Part shown: piece by piece, positions 1 through 12,489 of the stretch
Layout: each line of letters begins with the position of its first letter
How positions within the stretch are numbered: the first letter of the stretch is position 1
Source of the DNA: Forficula auricularia
Taxonomy: Eukaryota > Arthropoda > Insecta > Dermaptera > Forficulidae
Length of the DNA stretch: 64,000 nucleotides
Direction: 5' to 3'
Assembly: GCA_024734495.1 (NCBI GenBank)
Contig: JALMQS010000099.1
Location: forward strand, 94,971,388 to 95,035,387
Made by a program: the position numbers and the translations under genes
The notes under the pieces: generated by a model
The model's database searches: none
Told to the model about the DNA's origin: nothing
Seen by the model: only the letters and a program-made list of their open reading frames with translations

Positions 1-200
1 AAGTTGATTCCTCCATGTCCTCACCAATGGTGACCAATAATAACCGATATATCAAAAATCGAATTTAAAATGGTTATTCCTCGACTGTTAAATGAGAATC
101 GATCATTATTTTTGACTTAAAGTCAACATGAACTGCAAATTGCAAGTGATATCTGATTAATAATAAAGGAATAAACATATTAATATTTCAAATGAATTTG
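1..200. repeat. Dispersed repeat, copy 1 (related to 11386-11650)
   Basis: Two blocks here recur near 11386-11650. The block containing GTGACCAATAATA recurs directly, and the block ending in AATATTAATATTTCAAA recurs as its reverse complement. Short related phrases also occur near 4970-5005. No coding potential is visible. The family is unnamed by me. Confidence 0.5.
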
Positions 201-231
201 GATAAAGTTTAGCAACGATCCGTTGCAGTTT

Positions 232-425
232 ATTTTTAATGCTATCGAATTCAATAAGGATTGCACCAAGAATCCTTAAATGATCAAGCGAAAGGATAGA
301 GGCTTAGGTGTCTGTGCACCTGGGTCTCGAATTTGATTATTAAATGTTGTCTGGGAAGAAGAAGTTCTGTAAAGAGTTCCAGATCCTTAGCGTCATGGGG
401 ACAAACGTATTGGCGACGTTTTGCC
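232..425 (-). mobile_element. Degenerate 3' end of a LINE (non-LTR retrotransposon)
   Basis: This diverged stretch aligns by eye with the LINE 3' end at 39306-39808 in the same orientation. Shared landmarks are the TTAATGC..TCGAAT start, the TAGGTGT block and the ATGGGGA..AACGTATTGGCG block. The element therefore reads on the - strand and is 5'-truncated. It has lost its open frame. Identity is low, so this rests on the order of several short shared blocks. Confidence 0.5.
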
Positions 426-1167
426 ACTAAGAGCCGTTTTTTGCGAAAATTGATGTTCAGTTATTTAAAGCAAGCAAATTATATTTAAGCAAGAATTATT
501 TTCATATATTTATTTATTAGTATGAAACACTAGGTATGCAAGTCCCAATCGCACTTTGCCGCTTTTTAAATTTTAGTAAATAGGTAAATAGTAATTTGAT
601 TATTCTACAAATGTAAGATGATTCAACAAATATATATTCGACACTTTTGTTCCAGAATTTGAAAAATATCGATCCAATATAATCCATTTCAGGATCCTTA
701 TTACTAAAAAAGGTTTTAAGTATCCCTCCTCAAACTGATCTATCCTTTATCATTTAAGAGTTCCGGATTTAATCTAAGAGATGAATGATTTATTTTTTTT
801 TAATTTATGAATATTTCATATTGTATAAGCTTACACAATTCAGAAAGTTCTCAGAGTAATATTCATTATAAGATTAGAATAATATTAACCTAATGTGTTT
901 TCAATTCTTTAAACTTTTCTAATTACTATTTTCTTATCCTAGAAAATAGGAATTTAATTTATACACCTGAGGCCTGAAAATTTTTAAGTTAGTCTTACAT
1001 TTGATTTGTGATCGTTATTCTGGTTTTATTTTTAAATTTAATATATTTTATTTAATTCGAAAAAAAATTGTTAAAACAAAATATTTTCTGAATGTATTAA
1101 TAAGAAAAATTCGAAATTTCCCATTCATATTAATAATTAATTTTATTTTTGAACTTTGTGATCGTTA

Positions 1168-1252
1168 TAACGTATGAGATGCCATCATGGAAACAGAGAA
1201 GCTAAACTTTTGCTGAAAACAGTTTCTCAGTTTCTATGATGGCTCATATTTG
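1168..1252. repeat. Short imperfect hairpin
   Basis: The stretch with GCCATCATGGAAACAGAGAA is followed about 30 nt later by its imperfect reverse complement (TTCTCAGTTTCTATGATGGC). It may be a small MITE remnant; no target duplication was identified. Confidence 0.45.
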
Positions 1253-1319
1253 ATTTGATAACTTCCACGATTGAAATGTTCGAAATGTCGTGTATTTTGA
1301 TTTTTCTATGTTTATTGTA

Positions 1320-3001
1320 CCGGGTGATTCAATAAGGGTGACGAGGTACCGTATCTCAGGAACTAATAATCGTAGAAGTTTGGGAAAAAAATCCTTCAGA
1401 GGAAATGGACCAAGAAAAATTTCTGGAAATATTTTTTAAGTTCATACGTCCACCGCTAGGTGACTAAATAGCTTCGATCGTATAAAAAATGCAATTTTCT
1501 CTAAAATTTTCCAATAAGTTTAGAAATGAATACTCTCACGTTAATGCCACCATAATAGTCCATCTTTTTGATAAATAACTTTTTATTGTAGGACGTAAAA
1601 TAAAGGCGGGAGAGGATGCTAAACTTTTATGGACTCTAGTGTCTATAACTTAAGTTTGACTTAACGGAAATTTGTTAACATAGTCTGGTTCAAGAAAGGA
1701 AGGTTTAGTGAATAAAATAAAAAAACATCCACGCCATTCTAGTTCTTGCCGCCCTCGCTAAGGGGCGTGTTTTATAAAGTTAAAAGTTTTATTAATTTTG
1801 CTCCGAAATCTTAAATAGAACCGTATAATTATTTTATTAGATTCAAAAGTAGATCAAATTTGCAACAAAATATGTTCAAACCGCATGTCGATATCTTCAT
1901 TCGTTTAACAGTTATTGCTTAAAGAATATTTTATTAACTAATTTATTAAAGAAACAAAATAGGTAATTGAGTTTTCAATTTTTTTAAGTTTCGTAGTCAA
2001 GCATGCCATGGACAAATAAAAAAACATTTTAATACTTTGTTCTTATTTTCATTTAATCACAATAATAATGATAATACCGCTTTTTCTTAATGCTTTTCTG
2101 TGTCGCCTGTGAGTAGGTATTAAATTTCAAAAATGTCTAATTTCTTAGAAGGCCGTGAAAGACTTGGTTGACAGTTTCTATGGAAACGGCATTTTTCACA
2201 AATAGATGTTAATGTTGTAATTTTTATTTTATTATTTGTTATGTTATATCATTATTGTTGTGATTAGATGAAAATAAGAACAAAGTTTTAAACTTTTTTT
2301 TATTTGTCCATGGCATGCCTGACTACGAAACTTAAAAAAATTGAAAACTCAATTACCTATTTTGTTTCTTTAATAAATTAGTTAATAAAATATTCTTTAA
2401 GCAATAACTGTTAAACGAATGGAGATATCGACATGCGGTTTAAACATATTTTGTTGCAAATTTGATCTACTTTCTGAATCTAATAAAATAATTATACGGT
2501 TCCATTTAAGATTTCGGAGCAAAATTAATAAAACGTTTAACTTTATAAAACACGCCCCTTAGCGAGGGCGGCAAGAACTAGAATGGCATGGATGTTTTTT
2601 ATTTTATTCACTAAACCTTCCTTTCTTGAATCAGACCTTGTTAGCAAATTTCTGTTAAGTCAAACTTAAGTTATAGACACTAGAGTCCATAAAAGTTTAG
2701 CATCCCATCCCGCCTTTATTTTACGTCCTACAATAAAAAGTCATTTATCAAAAAGATGGACTATTATGGTGGCATTAACGTGAGAGTATTCATTTCTAAA
2801 CTTATATTGGAAAATCTTCGAGAAAATTGCATTTTTTATACGATCGAAGCTATTTAGCCACCTAGCGGTGGACGTATGAACTTAAAAAATATTTCCAGCA
2901 ATTTCTCTTGGCCGATTTCCTCTGAAGGATTTTTTTCCCAAACTTCTACGATTATTAGTTCCTGAGATACGGTACCTCGTCACCCTTATTGAATCACCCG
3001 G
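1320..3001. mobile_element. 1.68-kb foldback element with ~755-bp inverted arms
   Basis: The arms (about 1320-2074 and 2246-3001) are near-perfect reverse complements around a roughly 170-bp spacer. The termini read CCGGGTGATTCAATAAGGG and the inverse GAATCACCCGG. They are flanked on both sides by TA inside GTAC, which fits a Tc1/mariner-like TA target duplication or a 4-bp GTAC one. No transposase frame is visible, so it would be a non-autonomous foldback or MITE-like element mobilised in trans. The strong arm similarity suggests a fairly recent origin or gene conversion between arms. Confidence 0.8.
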
Positions 3002-3009
3002 TACATAGT

Positions 3010-6000
3010 AAAAATTTTATTTAATAGAGCAAAATATGGATTTTATTAAACATTTAAAGTTTTAACACATTCAATTTTCTTTATTGTATTTACCATAAAT
3101 GATTTAAATGGGAAAAATGTTTTTCCCAGATTATATAAATATTTAAATATTTATTGGAATTATACTATATACTATTATTCATTTATTAAATTCTAATGTT
3201 TTCATTATACCTATATATAGAGAGAGATTATTAGAATCCAGAGGAGGTGAAGATGCCATCGAGATAAAGTTATTGAAAGGGAAGTAGAAAGAGCTTTTTT
3301 TGCAAATGTCAAATAAACCTGTCTAGAAGTTCGCAAACGTTAACTTTATTTTTTTTATTCCTATGAACAAGACTATCAAGTATGATTTTTTTTCTCGTTG
3401 TGAGTATCTAGATTTGGATACCATCCATAATAAAAGGAGGAATATCTTAAGAATGTTCGTTTAGGTATAAAAATATTTGTATTCCAAAAATTTGGGTTTT
3501 CTATCTTTCGGATGAAAAATAAAATAAAAATTTGAAACAATTTAATAATTATAAATAGGAGATCTTGAACGGTATTAATGGGCTGAAATCTGGTACAAAG
3601 GTTGTTAATAAAAAGCTGCCAACTTTCAATTTCTTTATAGAAATTTGCAAATCACCAAATTGTATAAAGAGTAGGTATACATTCTTAAAAAGTGTCATGA
3701 AGAAGGGCAAATTGCGGATTTTCGATTTCACCCTTATCAATGCCCCAAACTCTACCACCATACGGAACATTATGGAAAATTGCACTTACTTCACCCCTTG
3801 ATGTCCTGAAGAAGGAAATGTTTCAATTTTGAGATTTTACTCTTTATTAACTCTACCAACATGCCAAGTTTTAGCATTCCATAGTCATTATATTTTCACT
3901 ATATGTTAATCTAGCTTATAAATTTCACCACCTTTAGTTCCTAAAAAAAGCAAACGTTTCGTTTTTTCAATTTCCTCCTTTACCAAACTTTACCAGTATG
4001 CCAAATTTCAGTATTCTAGGATCAGCGGAGGTACTCTAGAATTTTGATGAGTCAGTGAGTGAATGGGTGACGGAAAAGATATGAAATTTGATAATATAGT
4101 TAAGCTTATCGACCAGTATTGCGGAAAATAAATTCAGACATATACAGGTTTTTAGTGCGAAGTTACAGAGGCGTCAAAATCGCTTGAGTTGCTTCCTATA
4201 AGGGTAGACTGGTAAAATATATCAGATTAGATTTCATTAGAATATTAATTAAGAAATGAGGTAAATAATGAGCTTTCAATGGGCATGTTGAATACGAGAA
4301 CAAATTAATTGAGAAATATTATATCAATAAACTCATATTTTCTTTAAAAAAAGTTTCAATATAAATTAATGTCTTACAATTTATAAACTGTCACAAGCAT
4401 TGAATAAAATAAAATGTATACATTTTCTTTGAAGTTTCTTTTCCTTTCTTATAAAATCAAATCGATTGCTTCAACTTAAGCACCAGACCACTTATTTATT
4501 GAACGAGAAACGATTAAGCAATCAAAACTTCTTAATATCATCTTCAGATTTACAAATCGCCCTATGATTACATTTCGGAAGAATCATCTACATAGATTAT
4601 AGATAAGTCGTGAAAAACTTTCTTTTAAATTAATAGTCTCGCTCGAGCCGAAAAGAACTTATTTTGTCCAATTAGATTGAAAAAGATTCCCTTGAAAACA
4701 AATTTGAATTTAGAAAAAAGAATGTAATAGAATTCATCTCAATATTTATAACTAGCTTATTAAAAGATTCTAAAATGTTTTTTTTTTAATTTTGTTTACC
4801 AAGAAATACCAATTTAAATTTATGCAAAGTGTTTCCAAAATGACGACATATAGCACTTTTAAAATTTCAAATAATATACAAAAATCGTTATATCGTACCA
4901 TCTGAGCTGGTTTAATTAAAAAATAATTGTTTTAAGATAAGGGAAGATTAGCCAACTCCCCTGCTTAAAGTTGACATGAATAGCCAGTGACAATTGAGGA
5001 ATAATTACTTACTGCTGGGTTGGATTAAAATTCTCAGACATATTATCTAGAAAATAGTGTTAATAATATTTTGTTCTAGGAAGGGGATAGACGGGCAAAA
5101 TGACTAAGCTAAGGATTGCTGATTTTTAAACTGACTTGCAATGAACGTATATACTTCAAAATTAGTGGTTATATACTTCAACTATCCTTCTACTTAAAAT
5201 AAATTTTTAATCACCTTAGGAATAAGTTGAGCACCTAAAAAATTAAATTTACAAAAATTAACCAAATGGCCACTTTACCCGACATGGTCAGGTAATGCAG
5301 GAAGAAAGTATTTGTGTCGATTCTGAGCTTTTTTTTAAATAATTCCACTATTGCAAGAAGATGTCACACCAAAAAGGTCCTACTTCTGCATCCTGAAAAT
5401 AAGACGAAGAAAGTTCAAGAATTGGATCCTAGTTTAATGTACCTAGGTCTTGTTTTCGCTTTAAAGACGGACGCTGGAAGAAGTCATAGGGACAAATTAG
5501 TTGGCAAATGTGTTTGTTCAGTAAGTATCTAATTTAATTGAAAAGAGGTGTTGAATGGTTCAAAATCGTTATCCAATATTCTATTATTTACAAGGTGTTT
5601 CATGACTCGATGGCCATGGCTTAATAGTGTATCGATGAGGCCATTTTATGAAAATTCATGGCCATATTAATTTGGAGTTTTTGAACACATTTTTATTTCA
5701 TGGAAGAGAATAAAACCATAGCAAATATCCCTAAAAATCATTCTTAGAAAATTGTTGGTTGTATAAAGATTTATAAATTTATTCATGATAAAGATTGTCA
5801 ATTCTGAATGTGAATTTCGAATATTCAATAAAACATGCATACTAAATCTGACCTCATCTGTAGTAAGCATTATATATTGTGTAACATTGGATTAGCCAAA
5901 AAAGCGAGACTAGCTTTCAGTTTTTGAATAGAGCCGTCATATAATTTTTTATCTTATTATTCAAGTAAATCTCTGTGAAAAAGCAGACTCTAAGCGGACT

Positions 6001-6100
6001 GATCTCCGATCTCTGTAGCTCAACGGATTGGATAAGAGCTCAAGTGTTGGGTTAGTTAAGCGCGCCTAATGTCTTTCCTGTAATATAATATCGTCACTGT
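3010..6100. other. Gene-free A+T-rich stretch
   Basis: I see no supportable gene. The overlapping open frames at 3549-3801 lie on both strands of the same low-complexity DNA and show no domain. The part at 3830-4070 has the repeated CCAAACTTTACCA / TGCCAAATTTCAG phrasing and a GAGTCAGTGAGTGAATG tail that I associate with dispersed arthropod repeats. Near 6010-6050 there is a tRNA-like A-box phrase (TAGCTCAACGG) without a convincing B box. Confidence 0.5.
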
Positions 6101-6103
6101 TAT

Positions 6104-6336
6104 AATATCAAAATGTCGTAGGTATGTCAAAATAGGCAAAAAAATTTTATGGAAGAAAAACACTTGTATTTTTGTTAGCTACATCTATTCTCCAATTGTT
6201 GTTTGTTATCAGGTGATAGAACTCAAGTTACAGATTAAAAACAAAACACTAGAGGTATCAAATATTAGGGTTAATACAAAATGAAAACAGAGCTACAGAA
6301 AAGTGTTTATTTTTACTTACGACATTTTGATATACA
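6104..6336. repeat. Small foldback repeat
   Basis: ATCAAAATGTCGTAGGTA near the left end is matched by the inverse TACTTACGACATTTTGAT near 6317-6334, with further inverse matches around ACACTT. It is an inverted repeat of about 230 bp with no coding content. Confidence 0.55.
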
Positions 6337-6464
6337 GCTACGATATATCTATTAATAAATAATAAATAAATTCTAAACTCCCAAGAAGAAACATGAAGAA
6401 AAAGACATTATATATTTTTCAAAATTTTCTATGTATAAATCTTAATTTGTAACTAATTTGAAAT

Positions 6465-6520
6465 ATTTGTGATAGACTGATGATGAAGGCAATGCCTTCG
6501 AAACTATAGTCTCTAGAAAT
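6465..6520 (+). ncRNA. Hammerhead-ribozyme-like motif, copy 1
   Basis: CTGATGA (6477-6483) is followed by one extra T, then a perfect 6-bp stem II (GAAGGC 6485-6490 with GCCTTC 6494-6499), then GAA (6500-6502). A minimal stem III follows (AC/GT with loop TATA) and a GTC triplet ending at 6511, the expected cleavage position. Stem I can form from TAGA (6473-6476) and TCTA (6512-6515), with ATTT/AAAT beyond an internal loop. This is the order of a type I hammerhead as known in Penelope-like elements and retrozymes. The single extra nucleotide between CTGATGA and stem II is not canonical, so activity is uncertain. Downstream sequence (CAGAAGACTCTC) links it to the foldback family at 12308 and 49529. 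Confidence 0.5.
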
Positions 6521-7477
6521 AATTAAAAATTATTTTATTTAAAAAACAGAAGACTCTCTCATTTTATTTTATTTTTAACCTAAAATAAAAACAATTCTGT
6601 TACCATCGACAGTGAAATCTTTTATTCAACTAATATTAATAAATAATTTATAAGTGAAAAATAATTAAAATTACATATTTTTTTTAAAATTAACTTATAA
6701 ACTAAAAATATATATCTACGACCATTAGCATACATGCATAAAAGCTGAGTGGTTACCAGGACTCTTGGACAAAATGCTATTATAACACTGCTTTGGAGTT
6801 GGTTCAATTTAGAGAGGCCAAATCTAAATTCAATTCTGTGTTTCTGGTTGCAGATAAACAGGGGCTTAGAAGAACTAATAAAAATGAGCTTTAGTAACTA
6901 AACTTGAAATCTCAAATTGATCTAAAAAAAAACCTAAAAAATGAAATCCCCAAAAATAATAGAAACTTAATTTAAATAATTTTCGAATATATACATATAT
7001 ATCATTTATCTAATTATATATTAAAAAAAATTATTTGTATTATGCAATAAGTGACTATTTTAAGATAAAATAGTCAGAGTGGGGTAATTTCCGGAATTAG
7101 GCTGTAGTAACAGGTTACCTAGACAGGTTTAAGCCCCTACTAGAGTATTATTTAGATTCAAGAGCGATCATCTATCTATCGTATGATTCTGAATCGATTC
7201 CCCCTGAGTTCACAATACAAATGGAAAAATCAATATAGTGATATCATTTTACCAAAACATTTAATACCAAGGCTTGAAAACAGTGTTGTTAACCATCTTT
7301 AATTTTATAATTTGTAGAGTTTGTTTTTTCGGGTGGAGAAGAAAAAGGCCGTGATGAATCTAGGGTTTGATTTAAAGAGGTATCAATGAAAACTTATAAT
7401 TATAATGATTAAATTATTATTATTTTGTGTGGGTTTTCTTAGAGGAAGAATTTTGAAATCAAAGGATGACTATAGAT

Positions 7478-7705
7478 AAAAAATAGTAAAATAAGAGAAG
7501 AACTCCAAATCTCAGGGATAGATAGTGTCAGGGATAAATATAAACAAAATTGGATTGACCACCTCGAAAGGATGGAAGACTCAAACTCCCACAATATGTC
7601 ATGAACTATAAACCCAAAGGAAAAAGAGATCGTGGACGCCCTAGAGGACATTGGCAGAATAATGTCTTAGCCGAAACGGCCGAACCCTTGACTGAAAATG
7701 ATGAT
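7478..7705 (+). pseudogene. Frameshifted C-terminal tail of a LINE endonuclease/reverse transcriptase
   Basis: Two + strand frames join across a frameshift near 7590. The first reads ...IREELQISGIDSV... then WIDHLERM; the second reads YVMNYKPKGKRDRGRPRGHW. The W-x-x-H-x-x-R-M motif followed by a basic R-G-R-P-r-x-W block is the typical C-terminal tail of endonuclease-reverse transcriptase proteins of non-LTR retrotransposons. Upstream catalytic domains are absent, so this is a short 5'-truncated relic, probably dead. The clade cannot be fixed from the tail alone. It is distinct from the LINE at 39306-39808. Confidence 0.65.
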
Positions 7706-9139
7706 TATTATTTTGGGTTCTGTGAATATAATATTTTAGTTTATTAATCACTGAATAATTGTTAACAGCTGAAAATAAGGCTCTCCCAAAATATATCTTT
7801 ATTGAAGAAATTATGATATTTCATAGTTTCATAACCATTCTTGTATAATTCTTATACGAATAACACCTGTTTGATAAAGTTTAAACGAAATGGAATTCGA
7901 GGGATTTGCACACCGGTTTATTTGGTTTATTCGTGTTAAATTCCACAATCCTATTTAGATTTATTTGAAATAATATAAATTCTTATTTAATATAATATTA
8001 AAAATGTTAGGAATTTATATAACTACGCTTAACCAAGGCTGTTGAACATTGAATTATTTTGTAAAATATTTTTAGGATGTTTCATAACAATAAATCTCTC
8101 CTTTTTAATTTATTTAATAAATAATGTATAAGAGCTAAAATTCCATATTTTTAAATTAACTTATTCTTGAAATCAATTCTTTATATTGATATTTTATTCC
8201 TGAGGTACTATTCTAAAATAATAGAAATGCTGATATCTTTTTTAAACTTAACACACAGACTATTAAAATACCTTTTTATTAGTTGTGATTTTTGATAAAT
8301 GAAAAATCGTTAAAATTAGGTTTTCTATATTTTCTTGATCTTGGAAACAATCTGTCTTGCTTATCGTATATTTATGAAGTCTTTAAGGAAATAAGTAATT
8401 TTTAGAAGAAAATCAAATAATAACTAGTTATCATCAGTAACAATGGAATAGAAAAGATTTACTATATTTATTAGACCTCACAGTAAAGATTTTATAAAAT
8501 ATAATTGGGACATTATTTGTTTCACAATAATTTATACCTAAATGAAATGAAGATCTTAGAGTAGTGGTTTTTAATCGAATAGTGTCTATTTTTATATCCA
8601 TCTGAAATTCTTGCTTCCGATATATATGTCGTAAATTTTATACAATATTTATCATTGGTGCCATACAAATTTCAAGTATATAATATCTATGTCAAATCTT
8701 GAAGATTTTAGGAGTTGGTAGATTCTTTGAAGTGGGTGGCTTATATAAAAGTAGAGACTCTCAAGATGACTAGTAAATTCGCTATTTTTACGGTTTTGTA
8801 ATTTTTATTTTAAATAGAAAGTGATTTATAAATAATTAAAATAAACAGTTTTTGAAAATGTGATGGGCTTTATAGTATTTAAGTTATTTTAAAAGAGTTA
8901 ATAATTTATTTATTGGTATTTGTACATGCTTTTATAATATTACAACATATAATGGCATTTTCTCAATATAAAATATGTGATGCGGTGACTTTACTACTAA
9001 TGAGTAAATGTGACAAATTTGGTACAAGTCGATAAAAGGCTCCCACCTCCCCCACCCTAAATTTTGGTCTATTTTCAATCAACTTTTAATAAAATATCGA
9101 AATTTAAAATTTTGTTTTGATACCTCATTTGTTTTCGAG

Positions 9140-9360
9140 TTAACTAACAAACTAACCCACTAAACAGGCATTCTGACAAAATAATGAATATCTCTTAAAA
9201 TATGTACTTTTTGATGTTCACTATTCAAGGTTTTATTGTAGACCGAAATGACGTAAATTCACTCAATTTTATTTCATCAAAATAGCTTTAGCTGTTTTTG
9301 AGATATTTTTAAAATACGAAGCAAGAAAAAGAAAACATTTTATTTGCACACGATTACAAT
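9140..9360 (+). repeat. Dispersed repeat, copy 1 (empty-site relative of 20765-21200)
   Basis: The blocks GAACATCAAAAAGT (inverse here as ACTTTTTGATGTTCACT), AAATGACG, CGAAGCAAGAAAAAG and TGCACACGATTACAAT recur in the same order at 20765-21200. Here the repeat is uninterrupted, whereas the second copy carries a SINE at the position equivalent to about 9290-9300. Class unknown. Confidence 0.6.
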
Positions 9361-10604
9361 TTTAAATAATAAATAAATTAACAAGTTATAGTCGAAAATC
9401 AATGAAAATTTTTGATTTACAATTGACTAATGTTTTCAGTTATGGTAGGTCTAATCTTCAAAGAAGCATTATAGAATAGTTAATTAGATAGTTATTTATT
9501 ATTATTTATGAATAATTATTATTTAAATGAATTCCTTAAACTCCTTAGATATGCAATCCATAAATGGTTAATCTTGCAGTAAATGATATGGTCCAATAAA
9601 TTTTTTATGTAGATTTTAAGTTTATTCCTCCTTGTCTCAATCAAAGTTTGAAGGTTAAATCTGAAAATTCAAATTATTCTTACAAGAACATGAACATCTA
9701 GATTTCAATTTGATTACTTCAAAACTTCACTAATATCCACGAATAGTAGAATTTCCAAAAATGCATTTACATTGATAAATCCTTCAATCAAGAACTAATA
9801 GATAATTTAGATTTTTAACTTATTTCTCTATTTCATCTAGAATGGTAACCTCCTTGATGCAATTTTAATTATAATAAAAATGAAATATTCTTGTAATACT
9901 AAAAAACATTTTTCATTTCATCATAATCATTAATGATATATATATATATATTATAGATAGGTATATTTATACTATTGTGATTAAAGAAATAATTTAAAAA
10001 TTTTCTAATTAAGTATCTCTCTAACTATACAATTATAAAACTTAATAAAAGATTTCGAGAGAACGCTTTGATAGAAAATGAAAAATGACATTGCAATCTT
10101 TTTTACAACAAAGAAATAATTATAGGACAAATATTGACCAAACGAAAATTGACATGCTTAAAAAAATCTAACTTTTTAAAGGAAAGTGAAACGAATCAAT
10201 GAATCAAAGATTGAAAAGAAATCTAAACATTATTTTTTTCCATCAAAAAACAAAAAACAACAAAAAAAACAACGTGATAGATGAAAAATTAATAAATCTT
10301 AAGCGATAGAAACCGTTTAAATATATTTTCCAATTTCACAGAGTGAAGTAAAATGGAAATGGAATTACATAATAATTGTTTTAAATGAATAACAGCATTT
10401 TCGTATAATATGAGGGCATCCCAAAAATGTTTTTTTTTTGATGAGAAATATTCAAAATTGTATTGAAAACTAAAAGTTGAAATCAATTTTCACATCAAGG
10501 AAAATAAATCAGATTGGAAATTCGAAATCTCAACAGTAAGAAAGAATTATATATATAATATAGGTATAGTATATACAATAAAGGATATCTACATAATTGA
10601 ATTA

Positions 10605-10860
10605 CCTGGAGCATGGCGACCAAGGAATTTGAATCTACGCCAATTTCTCGCTGACAAGAATGTCCATGAAAGAGGGGTCGAGGTGATAGCGAATGTGATG
10701 GCCTTTCAGCAAAAAACATATGGACACGGGATCGGTGACCAAGGCCAAGCCCAAAAAACCACTAGATTGAAATCTAGAGCGGAAACCACGGGAAAGCTGA
10801 AGAACTCCATGAATAGAGGGTACAAGTGGTCGTTGATTCATTGCCACTACAAAGATTATA
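10605..10860. other. G+C-rich island of unknown nature
   Basis: This 250-bp patch is clearly richer in G+C than its surroundings. It is open for 80 codons on the + strand (10629-10871, no ATG at the start) and partly open in two - strand frames. On the - strand it is bounded by an AG preceded by a weak pyrimidine run and by CAG/GTAATT, like an exon, but each - frame meets a stop (GCGTAG in one, TAG in another). No family was recognised. It could be a processed pseudogene, an old exon or a captured fragment. Confidence 0.3.
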
Positions 10861-11385
10861 TTTTCTATTAATAAAACATAGTTTTTAATAAGGGAAAAAC
10901 GAAAGGCCGTGTACTATTTATGGGATAGGGACATGATCGCCTGCGGCCAAGGAAATAACATGAAAGCAATCAATCAACTTTAGTCAAACACTTTGGGCAT
11001 AGAGTCAGCTTCAATGTTTTATTTCATCCATCTTTATCAAAATGGTTCTCTTATTAATTAAATCAAATAAACTCTTTTTAATATAAAAATCGTAGTCATA
11101 TAACTGAAGTTGTAATTAATTTAATTAAAAAATGAAAAGAGTGAAATCAAGGAATTATATTTATTATATATCCCTAATATATGTATATTTGTCATTTAAA
11201 GAATAATTATTTATTACTTTTATATATAAAAATATAGCTACGTAATAAATCAATACATACTGGGACAAAAGATTATTATTATTTTTAATATATTGAAACA
11301 AAAAAGTACAATTTTAAAATTCTACATTAATTTGTAAAGAAAATATCAAAATAAAAATAAACTTTATCAATAGGCGTTTGAAATA

Positions 11386-11650
11386 TTAATATGTTTATTC
11401 TTTTTATTATTAATCAAATATCACTGGCTATTTGAAGCCAAGTTGACTTGAAATCAAAAATAGCCATTGGTTCTTATCTAATATTTTCGAAATAAAAATT
11501 CTAAATTGCATTATTGACGTTTCAATCATTGTTAGTAACTATTTTTGATTTTAAGTCGATAACTACATGTCTTAAACAATTGTGACCAATAATAGTCGAA
11601 ACTTCAAAAATTCACAATCTAAAATAGTTATTCCCCAAGTATTATGCTAT
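11386..11650. repeat. Dispersed repeat, copy 2 (related to 1-200)
   Basis: This copy has the TTTGAAATATTAATATG, AAGTTGAC and GTGACCAATAATAG blocks shared with the first 200 bases of the window, partly in inverted order. The copy is itself partly palindromic (ATTTTTGATTTTAAGTC against GACTTGAAATCAAAAATAG). No coding content. Confidence 0.5.
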
Positions 11651-11679
11651 ATCTCAATTATTCAATCCTTTATATTTTA

Positions 11680-12185
11680 ATAATTGTTCCTTTTATTATA
11701 TTATCTTTTATTTAATAAAATGTTAAGCATTTTATTCTGAACAAAATGACACCTTAATTTTGAAAATCGGTTGGCAATTAATCGAGTTATTAGGTTTTGT
11801 TATTAGGTTAGTGTTTCTTAATTGATTGAGATGAAATCGGCCATCATCGAAATTCCATCACAAGTTTAAACTTTTCAATTTTGCATATTTGAATTTCCAG
11901 TTGATTAATTTTTCACTACTGCCATCTTACATCTATTTGTTTAACTCTATTGTCTAATTAATTATGAAAATTCAAACATTTGAATCTGTGATTGAATCCA
12001 GCACCATCTGTTACATTTTATTTAATTTACTTAAGAATAACTAACCATTACTATTAAAACAAAAAGACCACCATATCTCAGTTAATAATTAACCGATTTG
12101 AAAAAATAAGGTGTCATTTTGTTTATAAATAAATTATTAATATTTTATTAAATATAAGATAATTTAATAAAAGCTAACGATATAT
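11680..12185. repeat. Foldback repeat, ~150-bp arms
   Basis: The left arm contains ACAAAATGACACCTTA and AAATCGGTT; the right arm carries the inverse (AACCGATTTG.., AAGGTGTCATTTTGT near 12108-12122). The arms are imperfect and the spacer is about 200 bp. No termini or target duplication were assigned. Confidence 0.6.
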
Positions 12186-12307
12186 TGATAAATAAAGAAT
12201 TAAAAATTGACATGGCCGCCATTTTAAATTTTCAAGCCAGTATTCATTTTAATATTTCCTTTATTAGCGACAACGATAAGCGATATGAAGATGTGCACCA
12301 AATATTA

Positions 12308-12487
12308 AAATTAAAGGAGACAATAAAAGAATGTGTCTTCTGCTGGAATTATAAATTTTTAATTTTGTATAGTCTCGTTATAAATAAATTAAAAATTTAT
12401 AATTCCAGCAGAAGACGCACTCTTTTATTGTCTCCTTCAATTTATAAAAATTCTGCTACTCTCGGCAAAAAGAAACTTTCAATCTAA
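12308..12487. mobile_element. Foldback element, family F1, copy 1
   Basis: The arms 12308-12361 and 12390-12443 are near-perfect inverse copies beginning GGAGACAATAAAAGA and running through TCTTCTGCTGGAA. The centre carries TATAGTCTCGTTATAAATAAA, which matches the 3' half of the hammerhead-like motif in the related element at 49529-49818. The outer flank (GCCGAGAGTAGCAGAAT, inverse here) is shared with that element too. The 100-codon open frame over this region is a by-product of the repeat. Confidence 0.7.
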
Positions 12488-12489
12488 AT

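Noticed and set aside
3549..3801. Overlapping 78-codon open frames on both strands
   Set aside because: Both frames cover the same DNA; composition is A/T-driven, no domain is visible, and neither shows a supporting gene context.
5314..5532. 72-codon + strand frame ending near a GTAAGT
   Set aside because: It has no ATG at its start, no recognised domain and no matching upstream or downstream exon; the GTAAGT alone is not enough.
6010..6060. tRNA-like phrase with an A box
   Set aside because: No B box at proper distance and no cloverleaf; perhaps a SINE remnant, but not supportable.
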